Assembly (NCBI RefSeq): GCF_954871325.1
Contig: NC_088778.1
Location: 10,425,882 to 10,489,881 of the forward strand
DNA: 64,000 nt
From: Gordionus sp. m RMFG-2023
Taxonomy: Eukaryota; Nematomorpha; Gordioida; Chordodea; Parachordodidae
Direction: 5' to 3'
This document shows, piece by piece, positions 35,644 to 47,692 of this stretch. The notes under the pieces are model-generated. The model worked only from the letters and a program-made list of their open reading frames with translations, was not told the origin of the DNA and made no database searches. The number at the start of each line of letters is the position of its first letter. Within the stretch, counting starts at the first letter, position 1. Position numbers and translations under genes: made by a program.

Positions 35644-38194
35644 CAGGGTTGCCAAATCAAAATTTCCAAATTGCTGGAGAAATTTTGTTTTTTTCCAGGT
35701 TAAATATGAAAAAGCGGTAGAAATATAAAAATCGCTAAAAAAAAATTTGCGGGCCTTTGTCCGGGAGATTTAGCTTAGTTATCCCCCTATAATTTTTATA
35801 ATTACTTTATTTAAATATTAACAAAATCGGTAACGTTTTATAATTTCAAAATAGGTAATATTTTTCAAAATAAATTCTTTGTAATGGAGTTACTTTATTT
35901 ATAATATATATAAAAGAAAATAATTTGATCAAACGAGACAAATTTTTTAAAATTCTTTATTATTAAAATAACATCTTTATTTATTAAAATATATTAATTT
36001 TATAAAAAACCAACGATCTTTTTCAAATATAAAATTTTATAAAAAAAAAACGATCTTAATCTTACAATTTAAAAAATATATTTATTTTATGCCAATATAT
36101 ATATATAAGGTTTTATAAAATATATTTAAAAAAATAGAAAATTAAATAGTTTGTAATTATACTTTATTTGAGATTTAAATAATGGAACTGAACTCGTTAT
36201 TGAGATATTTATAAAACTGCTGGCATGACATATTATAATTTTGTTTAACCATTAGGTCGGTCTCTATTGTTATTAGAGTAATCTGATTTTTCTCCTTTCT
36301 CCAGGAAGTCCTCATCAGGCTAAAAATGCGCTCCGATGAGGAATTGGAATGAGGTAAGGAGTACACATACTCGCATATTTTTTCATGGGGATTTATCGTT
36401 ATTACGAAAAAATTTCACCCATTTCTCCTCTGCTTTTAAACCATTTATCTTTGAGTATTCTGGCGAATCATAAAAAATAGATAGTATTACAATCTCCTCA
36501 AACAAGACAACAATGTCTATCAGTATTATAAATATATTTATTAAATTAAAAATACCATCAATTGATGGTATCTATTCCAAAGTCATAGTATCTATACATT
36601 TGTAAATCGAGTTATTGAAATCAAATTTTGATTGCAAATATTCTAGAATTGTCTTAATAAAAATATTTGCTTCATTTAAAAATACATTAATTAGAGTAAT
36701 ATTTGAACCACATAATATGATATTTTAAGCAATAGCGCCATAAAATTTATTGTCAATTTTTAACTGTAAAGATGAACGTAGCTGCAGCATAATTTTGTTA
36801 ATCTTTATTACAGCATTTAGTAGATTTCCTACATGTGAAATCATTCCTAAATATGCCTCTGCCATTTCATTCTCTAAAAAATTTTCAAAATATCAGGATA
36901 GCTTTTATAATCTTTATTTAAAAAATATTTTTTTAAAGGTTCATAAAATTTTAGAATTTTATCGTTGGCGGGTATTAATGATTAACATGTCGCAACAACT
37001 CACACCATTCTAAGTCAAACCACTCCGCCAACTCTTCTAATTCATTAACTCTTTGAGTTGATAAACTAAATTCATTCAAACATTTCATTACAAATATTTC
37101 AACATCCACAGATAATACATCCATAATATTCTTGCAAGAATTATGAAGTATATGACATATACAAGTCAATTGGTATTAAGTCAACATTGTACTGCCTCAA
37201 TTCTGTAAATACATTCTGGTTTTTGCCAAAATATACTGAGGCATTATCAGCTCAGAAAGGTCACATACAACTCGTTAATAATCCCGAATCTGCTATATTT
37301 ACCATTATATAGTTAGCTATTTCATTAAATTTTTCATTATCTGAAGAAAATTTTTTTTTATTGAAACGACCTTATTTTGTTGAAATAGCGGAGGATCAAA
37401 GGAAGTGTATTAATATTTCCTTTATTAGATGCATCTGTTGTAAATATGGATTTCCATCTTTCAAATCGTCAAGAATTGACCTTCTGGATTTAGGTCCTAA
37501 AACATTGGTTATACCCCTGCTCATTTTTGTTCCACCAGAAGTTAAGTTTTCACTTATCTTGGAATCGTTAAATATTATGGGGAAAAGATTCGACCCACAT
37601 GGTGATGATAAGTAGCTCTGTGAATGATGTACTATATGATAAGTATATAAGATTTACGCAACTGTAGCTCTAGCTGTATTATTTCATATTTTTGGAACAT
37701 ATTTTTGTATTGCAATAGATGTAGATACACTCCCTTGCACTTATTATAATAATAATGTGATTTAACTATAAAAAATAAAATAATTATCATTAAAATAAGT
37801 AAAATATTAAGTATTTAAACGTATGTAATAATTGAGAGCTTAGTCCTATAATGTTATATACATACCCATATGAAAATGATAAAATATGAATGAATGATGT
37901 TGATTTATTTTTGGATAAAAATAAAACATATGATTAAGGTAAGGATAAAAAGAAATTTACAAACTAGACAAGTTTTGAAATAAATATTTAAAATTTATTT
38001 TAAAAATATAAAAATCATCAATTACTGTTTCTCAATATTAAAAACGTTAAGTGCTAAAATTGTGCGGGAGAAATATAAAAATTGTGGTTGATTTTTGCAG
38101 TATATTGCGATAGTTTTACGGGAGTGAGATATCTGCATGTAAACTAAAAAATTGCGGGTGCCTCCCACTGAAGAGAGGAGATCTGGAAACCCTG
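35644..38194 (-). mobile_element. hAT transposon with decayed transposase, perfect TSD
   Basis: Ends CAGGGTTGCCAAATC and GATCTGGAAACCCTG (13 of 15 inverted matches), with the 8-base duplication TACATGAA (35636-35643 and 38195-38202). Transposase remains run on the minus strand. It inserted into an older hAT remnant whose coding piece continues at 38224. Confidence 0.93.
36175..37190 (-). pseudogene. hAT transposase C-terminal half, degenerate
   Basis: Upstream block at 37169-36975: CICHILHNSCKNIMDVLSVD, then EIFVMKCLNEFSLSTQRVNE and WFDLEWCELLRHVNH, matching the His-containing region before the insertion domain of hAT transposases. Downstream block at 36366-36175: YSLPHSNSSSERIFSLMRTS, the dimerisation domain. 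The sequence between them is broken by stops and frameshifts. Confidence 0.75.
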
Positions 38195-38223
38195 TACATG
38201 AAGGAGATATCTGATAAAATTCA

Positions 38224-38418
38224 TCATTTTCTGGGTGGAAGGCCCTTTAAATTTACACTGTTGCTAGAATTTTTTGAATTTTTGAAATGCGTATACAGGG
38301 TCTCATAGTTATTCCAAATTGCCATAACAGTAACAAGACGGCTAAACACCCATCGTATATTAAAGGCCCTTCTAATCAGTAGAAGTTGAATACACAATTC
38401 AGATGCTATTTGATCCAA
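38224..38418 (-). pseudogene. Older hAT transposase fragment flanking the 35644 insertion
   Basis: LCIQLLLIRRAFNIRWVFSR, then LVTVMAIWNNYETLYTHF, resembles the RW-containing segment of a different hAT transposase family. It lies just outside the TSD of the 35644 element, so the newer element landed inside it. Confidence 0.5.
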
Positions 38419-38963
38419 CGCCTTTTTATTTGTTAAACTGGCTTTTTATACTATATGTTGTTCAATAGCTTTACAGTTTATTACCCGTAACATTTATTAT
38501 TGCAGCAGACATCAATAATTCTAATTGTGATTTAAAAAATGCCAGGATATGATTGTTAGATAAGTTTGGATAATTTTTTTAAGTACCAAATATAATAGGA
38601 ACGGGTTAATTTTGAAATTAAAAACATACAATTCATTAATAAACTTTTATTTTGTTTATAAAATTTTTATGTATAAAATAGTCATATTTTTGGAAGGGTT
38701 ACACCGTATCCCCTTTTTAAAAATTTGAAGAGGGTCGGCAAGGGTATGTACTCCCCTCTCGACTACAGCCCTCCAGTATATCTTTAATCAGTGGCTTTAT
38801 CAGCCTAGGCAATCTCATGCAGTAACGTGACTAGGATGTGCAGTGCTCGAGACTCCTCAAAAATTGAATAGCGCCCTGAAATAATTTTTTAATGGCTTCC
38901 TATAGTTCACTAAACAATTTTTTTAGAATTCTATTATATATTATATAAATATATATTTGATAT

Positions 38964-39188
38964 TGTTGAACATGGATTATTATTTTATTATAATGGTTAT
39001 TATTTAGCGCAAATTTTTGTATCTTACATTCATTAAATTAACACCATTTATATTAACTTTACTTAATATATGTATAAAGGATAAATTTATTATAGTTGTT
39101 TAGCCATATTGTAATTAAACATTTTAAAATATATTTATATAATAAAAAAATTTTGTAATATCTTGCTTTACCCCTGCTTACTATAACA
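38964..39188 (+). repeat. 5' LTR (225 bases)
   Basis: Lacks a 23-base internal segment present in the 3' LTR, but is otherwise closely similar to it. Confidence 0.9.
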
Positions 39189-39200
39189 TGGTGGCAGCGG
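39189..39200 (+). other. Primer-binding site of the LTR element
   Basis: TGGTGGCAGCGG immediately after the 5' LTR is a primer-binding sequence used by many retrotransposons. Confidence 0.8.
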
Positions 39201-39259
39201 AATTTACAATTTTAAAATCTGTTAAATTTATTTTTTTCTACTAAATATAATTTAGGTCA

Positions 39260-39775
39260 AATGGATCAATCAACTATGAGGAGAATTGTTAAACTAGATA
39301 ACAAACTAGACGGAGCTATCATTGATAATGGAAATGATTACTAAAATTGGGCTATGATGACTTACAAAATATTCTAAATCCACAGACAACATGATTTTAG
39401 CTACTGAAATATGGTCAACTAGATAAAAAATTCTGGAATGTTATATTTATTCTAAAAACATGTAATAAATAATTAATTTGAAAAAGTAAAAAAATTTTTA
39501 TTAAAATTTTAATTATAAAATCTCTAAAATATTTATAAAATAAACATATTATAAAAATAAACATTATGATATTATCTTTTCCGGAGTATAGCGGCAACAT
39601 GCAGTCTTATATTGCTGAGGCTGAGAATTTTTTTAAAGATAGTAAGCTCAACAGTAGTTGTGAGGGTATGCTATTAACTGTTAATTTACCAGATAATATC
39701 TTTAGCTTAATTAGAGCCATGTCGACAGATGAGGAGTTTGAATCTCCAGATGCTTTGCTGAAAAGGCTCAAATGA
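39260..39775 (+). pseudogene. gag: gag remnant of the LTR element
   Basis: Starts around an ATG at 39261 (MDQSTMRRIVKLDNKLDGA), breaks, and resumes at 39566-39773 with LSFPEYSGNMQSYIAEAENF, then FKDSKLNSSCEGMLLTVNL. The latter has the feel of a capsid N-terminal region (FxGxxxxxxxxIxxxE). It ends in a stop after LLKRLK. The rest up to 40051 is Lys/Asn/Glu-rich and broken. Confidence 0.55.
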
Positions 39776-40267
39776 ATATATAAAATTAATGACATAAATC
39801 TTATAAATAAAAATATTGAATTGAAACCCAATATTTAAAAGGAAAGAGATTCTTATAAACTAAAAGAAATAAATTATATAATAAAATTTGAAACATTTTT
39901 GATTATAGAAAATAAGGAAATAAACTTTAAAGAAAATAAGGAAATAATCATTAAAGAAAATAATGAAATAAAAACTTGTATAATTGATAAAAAATTAAAT
40001 AAAACTGTGAAATGTAAATCAATTAAAAAGTTTTTAACATGATATGGAAATCAGGGGTGTCGCTAGCCTATACAATCTCAGGGGGTTCAACTAAAAAAAT
40101 TTTATGGAGGGCTTCGCCCCTTATACCCTCTAATTTGCGGGCCTTCAACCCACTTTTGGCCGGCCTTCGGCCGGGTTATATATTAATATATTTTTAAAAA
40201 TTACTAAACTCTTGAAGGATTATTCTTATTTTCATATTTTGTTTTTTATTATATTATACGTACAAAA

Positions 40268-40441
40268 TAAACTAGAATATAAATAATTAAGACTAGAATA
40301 TTGATCATTAAGACTAGAATATAAATATCATTCAGAATATAAATATCATTAAGACTAGAATATAAATATCATTAAGACTAGAATATAAATAATTAAGACT
40401 AGAATATAAATAATTAAAACTAGAATATAAATAATTAAAAC
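40268..40441. repeat. Minisatellite, ACTAGAATATAAAT-core units
   Basis: About eight degenerate direct units of 17-24 bases built on ATTAAGACTAGAATATAAAT, near the right (3' coding) end of the hAT. Confidence 0.85.
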
Positions 40442-41499
40442 AATACATTTCTACAAATTTTTCAATACAAAATCGATTTACTACAGTATAAAGTATTTTA
40501 AATTGCTGATATAAAAAATTTCGCGTCTAAAGAATTACAAGTGATAAAACCGATTAATTAATTCATACATAGGCCTCAATTGTTAATGTTTTTAAAAACC
40601 CCATAAGGCAATATAATTCTAAGCAACTAACATTAACAAAAGGTCATGAAACTAGTATATCTCCCTCTTACCATTTTAGACAAAGTTTTATAGATAAGGA
40701 AAAATTTATAGGCCTAACCAAATCAACAATTCTTGAAGAAGAGAATATAAACGACCAATCCAAATCATAAAACTATATGGTGGTTAGAGCTTCCTCTTAG
40801 ATGACATGATGGAAGCTAGATAAGTAATCGAGAAAATTATTGTGAGATATTAAATTTCTAAAAGATTATCTTCCATTTTTAATCCTATATAAACTACTGG
40901 ACAGTTGATCATTGTTGCTCATCTTAATTATGCAATCATATGCTCTCAGCAGCTGTAGTAATAATCTTAAATTACATAGCCACACAAATAATAGATGCTG
41001 ATTAATTTGCAGTCATAGCCATGACATACACGATGTTAACTCATATCAAAATCTAGTATGTTAGGTTAGATATATTGATAAAGCAAAAACACCTAAAATC
41101 TTAGAAGAAATTATGTTTGGAAGAAATTATGCAAATATATTGAAGCCTTGAGTTATTTACAATTTAAGTGTGCCAAATTAGAAATAAATAATTTGGGAGC
41201 TAGAAAATAAGTACCATAGTGATATGATGAAAGCAATTAAGATCTTATATATTATTGTATTGTCAATGTATTCAAATATTTTTAATTAAATTTTTCAGAA
41301 ACTTTGGTCATATCAAAAGAAAGCATTTACTGTTTTTTTCTGATTTTTTCCTATCTCAAAAAGAATTTTTTTTATAAGCACCATGTCTTTTAGCTAATTT
41401 TGAATATGAAAAAATTTATAAAATAAATATTAAACGATATATTTACTCGCAGATACTAACGCCTAAAATTGCGTTTCAAAAATTATAAGGTTAAATTAT

Positions 41500-43620
41500 T
41501 TATAAAATAAGTTCTCTACGCCGGCTAGTCATTATTGCATATTCATCTATAATGTGATCTATAGGAATGGTATTAATAATATTTTTTTCTATGCTCAATA
41601 GAGCCAACGAATTTAATTGTTCCTGACCCATTGTCGATCGAAGATATGTTTTCACCCGTTTTAATGCTGAAAACGATCTTTCACATGAGCAGGAATTAAA
41701 AGGTATAGTTAACGCAATTTTAAGGCAATTAAATATACGAGGGAATATATCTATGGGTAAGATTTTTATCAAATCTATTATTGATTTACACGTAGATTCG
41801 TGTTTTTTATTATAGGTTAAAATATAAGCCTTTAATATTATGTATTCTTCCATTGGATCAGGAAGATTATAATGTAAGATAAATGGTTTAATGATGTATC
41901 ATTATTTAAAAAAAGGGGGGAGGAGGGATGTAAAGCATTTATAGCTATTAAAATATCTGTGTTTTCTTGGCAAAATCTCTTTTTTAATTCATTTATCATA
42001 ATATCCAAAATTGGATAAAAGACATGACACTTATAAAAAGTTTCTGTTTGATCAGAATGATTAGAAGAAACAATATCATCTATTTGAATATAATTATTCA
42101 AAATGGTAGAAGGTATATTTGCTCTTTTATTTGTTATTTTTATATTACATAAATTGCAAAATTTATTTACTTCGGTAAATAATGAAGAAAAATACGAATT
42201 ATTTCTTAAATTTGACAAAGAACTGATAAGAGACTCAATAAGAGCCAATGCTGTTGATATGTCCGAATCTGATTTTTGCTACAAGATAGAAATATTGGAA
42301 CACATATATAATAATTTTTGGAATATAAACATACACATAATTGTATCATATTGTAAAAGAATATATAAAATTCCCTTTGCTTTCACCACATCACCATGGT
42401 TTATATTTTCTAGATAAGAAATAATTGCAGGGAAAGTCATTTTTACTGCCTCTATAGTTCTAATATGGGATCCCCAACGTGTAGAACTCAAGGCATCAAT
42501 ATTTTTGGATTTTAACCCTAATCTTAATTACAAATCAAGAAATTTATTGTGATGGATGACAGATATTGAGAAAAAAGCATGAATACCTTCTAATACATTA
42601 AAAAACTTTCTAGATTGAGGTACTGATTTGCAGGCAGAGATCAGTACAAGGTTGAGTTTATGCGCATAGCAGTGCACATATATAGCCATTTTGTGATTTT
42701 GGCGATATCTTTCCTGGACTCCTGAAAGATGCCCTTTCATAACACTTGCACCATCATATGCTTGAGCAACGCAAATTGCATTTATGGAATTGTTGTTTAA
42801 GGTTGTTATTAATGTCTTCGTTAATGACTCTGCATCTAAGTCTTCAACTTTTTGAAAAGATATAAAAGATTCCTTTGGTGTTTTTGTTTTATCAACATAT
42901 CTAACACATATACTAAATTGCTCATATGAGCTAACATCACGAGTGTCATCAGCCATGACAACAAAATAGCCTGCCTCCCTTATTTCTGATGCTATGTACT
43001 TTACGATTAAGTTTCCAGCTGCAGATAGCATTTGATTTTGTGATTGAGGTGAGCAATAATGAGCATTGCCTGGTGGTTTATATGCTATTAAAAATGGATC
43101 ATACTCTTTCAAACAGTTTAATATTTCACAATAATTTCCTTGATTATTGCTTGTCTTACTTTCATAATGACCTCTAAGGGGAAGTTCCCTTACCACATAG
43201 TATTATAATTTTGAATAATCGTTTCAAATATTCTCTTCTTTCAAGTATTGTTGATTTAGTTACAGCTATAAATTTTTCTTTAATGGTGCCTTCTATCAAA
43301 GATTGTTTAAAATGGTTCCAGAGAATTACATTCGTTGCATGACCATTTGTTGCTCCGTGAGTTGTTAAGTATTCTTTTACCTTACGAAATTTTTGATAAC
43401 CTTGATTAAAAAAGTATCCTTTTTGAGGTTGAGTGGGAAAATTACGACAAGGAAAACAAAAAATAGAGTTTCTGGTTATGCTATATTCAATCCAGGGAAA
43501 GGATTTGTACCACTGAGTTTGAAAGCATCGTTTATCTTTACCCATTCCAATATATGGATAGGCACCTAATATAGGTTGCATAGGACCAGTTGTTTTAGTA
43601 CCCAGATGTAATTCTTCTGA
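41500..43620 (-). pseudogene. hAT transposase core and C-terminus (ZMYM1/DUF4371 type)
   Basis: Minus-strand blocks in order: TTF-type zinc finger region 43620-43190 (RCFQTQWYKSFPWIEYS, IFCFPCRNF, GYFFNQGYQKF); catalytic core 43196-42530 (FVVMADDTRDVSSYEQFSIC, AQAYDGASVMKGHLSGVQ, HCYAHKLNLVL); SSTRWGSH block 42491-42279; then 42248-41838; and the dimerisation domain 41853-41500 (FNSCSCERSFSALKRVKTYL). It is broken by frameshifts near 43185 and 41845 and by in-frame stops at about 42528 and 42279. Otherwise it is near complete, so death was fairly recent. Confidence 0.9.
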
Positions 43621-43621
43621 A

Positions 43622-43860
43622 AAAAGTGATAAAAATTAATAAATGAATTAAAATGTTATTGGTTTTATTAAATTATGACAAATATTATATATTTGAAGAA
43701 AAACATTGTTAAAATAAAAATAATACTTGTATAAGCTCTTCTAAAAAAGTGACAAATATTAATATAAAAATTAAAATATTATTGCTTTTATGAAAATTAT
43801 GACAAATATTATATATTTGAAGAAAAATATTGTTAAAATGAAAAAAATACTTGAATAGTT
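43622..43860. repeat. Two tandem ~120-base units in the hAT intron
   Basis: Direct copies share TATGACAAATATTATATATT and TGAAGAAAAA(C/T)ATTGTTAAAAT. They lie just upstream of the TTF-finger exon in transcription order. Confidence 0.75.
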
Positions 43861-43870
43861 GTTATTTTTA

Positions 43871-44720
43871 GATTGGGCCAAACGTATAGCTTCTATTATT
43901 TTATAAATAAATATAAAATATCTTATAAACAAATTAATTTACTTATTTTCTTTCCTTCTGTATCTACATTATTTATAATCATGTCATTCACAATACTTTC
44001 TTCATTATTTAATAAATCTAAATAAGGTTAATTTTAAAATGTATTTCATCAAATGTAATTTGTTGTAATAAAACTTCTTTATCCAATCCTCTTCAGAATC
44101 CATGCCTAAAATTTTATATTTAATTATATTTAAAAAATTAATACCTTCAGAGATATCTATACATTGGATCTCACATATATCTTCAGATTGAGCCACATAT
44201 ATTGCTTCAATTATTTTATAAATAAAATATCTTATATATAAATTAATTTACCCATTTTCTTTCCTTCTGTACCTACATTATTTACAATCATGTCATTCAC
44301 AATACTTTCTTCATTATTTAATAAATCTAAATAAGATTAATTTTAAAATGTATTTCATCAAATGTAATTTGTTGCAATAAAACTTCTTTATCCAATATAC
44401 CTTTATATTTACTGCTACCAAGAATCTGGCTTGTTGTAGTATCCTCTTCAGATTCTATGTCTATATAAAATTTTATATTTAATTTAATTATATTTAAAAA
44501 ATTAATACATTCAGAGATATCTGTACATTGGATCTCACATATATCTTCAGATTGAGCCACACATAGTGCTTCTATTATTTTATAAATAAAATATCTTATA
44601 TATAAATTAATTTTTTACCTATTTTCTTTCCTTCTGTACTTACATTATTTACAATCATGTCATTCACAATACTTTCTTCATTATTCAATGAATCTAAATA
44701 AGATTAATTTTAAAATTATT
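43871..44720 (-). repeat. Tandemly repeated N-terminal exon segment in the hAT
   Basis: Units 43871-44185, 44186-44549 and a partial 44550-44720. The first two units each encode, on the minus strand, MAQSEDICEIQC followed by a variant of DISEGINFLNIIK. Each unit also carries NNEESIVNDMIVNNVGTEGK followed by a GT donor. The second unit has an extra ~46-base coding insertion. This parallels the exon triplication in the other large hAT at 25068-25862. Confidence 0.8.
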
Positions 44721-45493
44721 TCTTTTCAGTATATTTATTTTTGTAAATATAATATATAAAAAGTAATATTCCATATTATAGTGTACATTTTTCAAATATA
44801 TATATAAATAAGCAAACTATTCTAAATTTATTAAGCATTTTTATTAAAATATAGTTTATTATTAAGTTAGGATAAACAAATAAATATATAATTATCAAAT
44901 TATGAAAGAATGAAAGAATGATTGAGTAAACAATTTAGCCAATATTATCTTTATTAATGTAAAAAGAATAATAGTGTATGATTTTTTAAGATATTGACTA
45001 TTTATATAGAAAATATTTACTATGTTTTATTTAGCTAATATTTTTACATCACCTTATGTGATTATAATATAAAAATTTTAAAAAAATTTCCCATTTCTAG
45101 TGTCCTGCTCCTGAAAGGTGAAAATATATTGTAAAGCAATTTTTGCTTAACTTGAAAACTAAAGAAATCAATATTGTTTAATACTCTGGTGAAAAATGAC
45201 TTAAATAGAAATTCTATAGAAATTAGGCAAATTTGGGAGGAAATAGGAAAAACATATAACTTCAATTATGATCAAGTGAAAAAGAAACCTTCCATTTAAA
45301 TAGATAATTAACTAATAAATTTTTATTTTTTAAAACTTAAATGTCCAAAGTGTTTTGTTATTAATTTGTGAAAATTTTAAGGATTTTTCAAAACATTTTG
45401 GACACAGACTTATATATAAATTTATTTACCTATTTTCTTTCTTTTAACATTTTTGTTTTCAATATTTATATCTTTTAAAACTACAATTAATCG

Positions 45494-45663
45494 CCTTTCA
45501 ACTAAATCAAAGTTTGAATTTTAAAAACTGTATAAAATATACTTTGTTTATCACCAGCTTTATTATTGAATCCTCTTCTTTGGTCCTCAAGATTATTGCT
45601 ACTTTTATCTTTAATTTTTTTCATAAAGTCTTTAATGCTTAAATTTTTAAATCGCAAAGTCAT
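45494..45663 (-). CDS. First coding exon of the hAT transposase
   Basis: An ATG at 45663-45661 opens a basic 55-codon frame (MTLRFKNLSIKDFMKKIKDK, then SSNNLEDQRRGF) ending in a stop near 45497; its true end is probably an upstream donor. Its position near the right end of the element and its basic composition fit the N-terminus of the transposase at 41500-43620. The splice to the repeated exons is inferred. Confidence 0.5.
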
Positions 45664-46779
45664 TTTATTTAAATAGTGATTTTAAACTCGGCTTACAATA
45701 TTAAATTTGTTAATTTTCAATTAATAAATCTTTATATTTATTTAATTAGGGTTATATAATAGTTTAATTAATAAAAATCAATTAAACTTCAACTGTTAAT
45801 GCTAAATTGATATTAAAACATTATGCATGGTATTGATATTTTATTTTTAACAAAGAATTTGATTGCAAGCTGACATAGTGAAAATATAATTTATATGTAT
45901 TAATCTAATCTAATAAAATTTAGATAGTCTTATTAATTTTTAAATAATAAAATTAAATCTATATATTACTTAATAGAATTATAATAAACAGGGGACAATC
46001 AAAAAAAGTTCTTTTAATTTTTTTTGCTTCAGGGGGCTATTCAAATTTTTCAGGGGGCTTAAGCCCCTGCGCCCCCCCTAGTGATGCCACTGATGGAAAT
46101 CATATATTAGATATGGAAAGCGAAATAAAATTCTATTTAGAAAGAACAAATTAAAGATAATTTATGATATTAAAAACTTGTTTATATTGAAAAACAAGGG
46201 AGTAAAATTTAAAAAAATAAAAATAATTGAAATTTAATATTAATAAAAAATTTTTATATAAAACGCTACAATTGAAGATATTTTTTTTTTAAAAAAAGAT
46301 AAAATTGAAATTTAATATTGATAAAAATTATTATATAAAACGCTATTATTTAAAACGCAATATTTATAATATAATAAAATTAAAATAAAATGAGACCAAT
46401 CAATTCATATTATTTCGATTATTCAATATTTGATTAATTTATTCTACTTCAAATATTCTTTCAAATTCGATATTCATTAAATTAATTCTATTTCGATTAT
46501 TCGGCGATTCTTATTCAATAATACATATATTCTAAAATTATTCAATAACAAATTATGATAATAATTAACAGAAGGATGACAAAGTCGAATCACATACTAA
46601 ACGGTTTTTTTTAAAAGATTTGGAGGGAGCAAGGCAAGATAAGATTTTACAACCAAAATAATTATCATTTACCAAGACGAAACTGACAGATTTTATTATC
46701 AAAATAGATAGGAAACTCCTTGAACACGAAAGATTTACGTCTAAAGAGAACCTAGGCGGGGTTCCTGTAGAGGGTGGAA

Positions 46780-47027
46780 TGTCGAACATGGATTATTTTA
46801 TTATAATGGTTATTATTTAACGCAAATTTTTGTATCTTACATTCATTAAATTAACACCATTTATATTAACTTTACTTACTAGTTTCATTTAATTGTTTAA
46901 TAGGTTTTTTGTATATATAAAGGATAAATTTATTATAATTGTTTAGCCATATTGTAGTTAAACATTTTAAAATATATTTATATAATAAAAAAAATTTGTA
47001 ATATTTTGACCCCTGCTTACTATAACA
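46780..47027 (+). repeat. 3' LTR (248 bases)
   Basis: Starts TGTCGAACATGG after a purine-rich stretch and ends TACTATAACA before the GATAT duplication. Confidence 0.9.
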
Positions 47028-47338
47028 GATATTATTTTAAAAAAATGAATAAGACTAAATAAATTTTTATCAAACAAGTGCTATTTTAATTATTAGATTA
47101 ATGCTATAAATTATATTTACACATTGTTAACAATTGCAATCAAATTCTATGTTAAAAATGAAATATCAATATCACTCATAATAGTTATAATACTTTTATA
47201 TTAAAAAAATTCTTTTTTTTAAATTATATTTTTATAGCTATCATCAAAATAATCTTAACATTTAATGTCCTTCCTTTTTTTTAGGTAGAAAAAATGGCTC
47301 TAAATTTTTAGAGGGATATTCCTTTTTAGCAAGTTTGA

Positions 47339-47692
47339 GCCCTTGTACACCCCATCCAAGAAGTGACTCTACTGCCTTCAATATTAATGAATTCAAATGG
47401 GTTTTTCAAAAAAAATATAAATATTGACCCAAATGCACCATCAAACCATAACGTCGATGCCTTCGCCCTCGCAGAATCTCGGAAAACCATAAAGTACAGT
47501 TCCTTAGACCCTTCTTTCCTATTCATATCCATCGCCTGCTCGATTCTCACCACCTTCGATAGCAAAGCTCAACGTTTTTTCAAAGAATTAGGCAAACGGA
47601 TCCGCGAAAAACCCGCTAAGGAATCCCTATTCTTACGCCAAAGAACTGCTACCGCAATCATCCGCTCTAACTATCTAAGCTTCATCTCTTCC
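47339..47692 (+). CDS. Open frame of unknown function, less AT-rich, cut by a hAT
   Basis: A frame of at least 110 residues (NHNVDAFALAESRKTIKYSS, PSFLFISIACSILTTFD, AKESLFLRQRTATAIIRSNY). Its base composition is clearly less AT-rich than the flanks and its codons are balanced, which argues for real coding origin. A hAT (47693-50425) interrupts it at SFISS; joining the flanks across the 8-base duplication gives one more codon and then a stop, so the insertion hit the very end of the frame. The start is uncertain: a stop lies just upstream at about 47334, and no strong Met is near it. I do not recognise the family; it could be a host exon or part of another mobile element. Confidence 0.45.

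Larger units (their letters stand above)
40052..46092 (-). mobile_element. hAT transposon (ZMYM1-like), 6 kb, perfect TSD, inside an LTR element
   Basis: Imperfect inverted ends CAGGGGTGTCGCTAG / CTAGTGATGCCACTG with the 8-base duplication ATGGAAAT (40044-40051 and 46093-46100). Both ends have AGGGGGCTT / GGCTTCGCCCC motifs, and a palindrome CCGGCCTTCGGCCGG lies at 40160-40174. The transposase is on the minus strand, 45663 to 41500. Internal tandem repeats occur at 40268-40441, 43622-43860 and 43871-44720. Confidence 0.95.
38964..47027 (+). mobile_element. Internally deleted LTR retrotransposon split by a hAT
   Basis: LTRs at 38964-39188 and 46780-47027 start TGTTGAACATGG / TGTCGAACATGG and end TTACTATAACA. 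The 5-base duplication GATAT (38959-38963 and 47028-47032) brackets the whole. A primer site TGGTGGCAGCGG follows the left LTR at 39189 and a purine-rich AGAGGGTGGAA precedes the right LTR. Without the 6 kb hAT at 40052-46092 only about 2 kb remains, so most of pol is missing. Confidence 0.93.

Noticed and set aside
40268-40441. CRISPR-like regular repeats
   Set aside because: Direct units are adjacent and degenerate with no unique spacers, and the genome is eukaryotic; it is a minisatellite inside a hAT.
42103-42417. 104-residue plus-strand frame
   Set aside because: Antisense to the hAT transposase blocks at 41838-42491.
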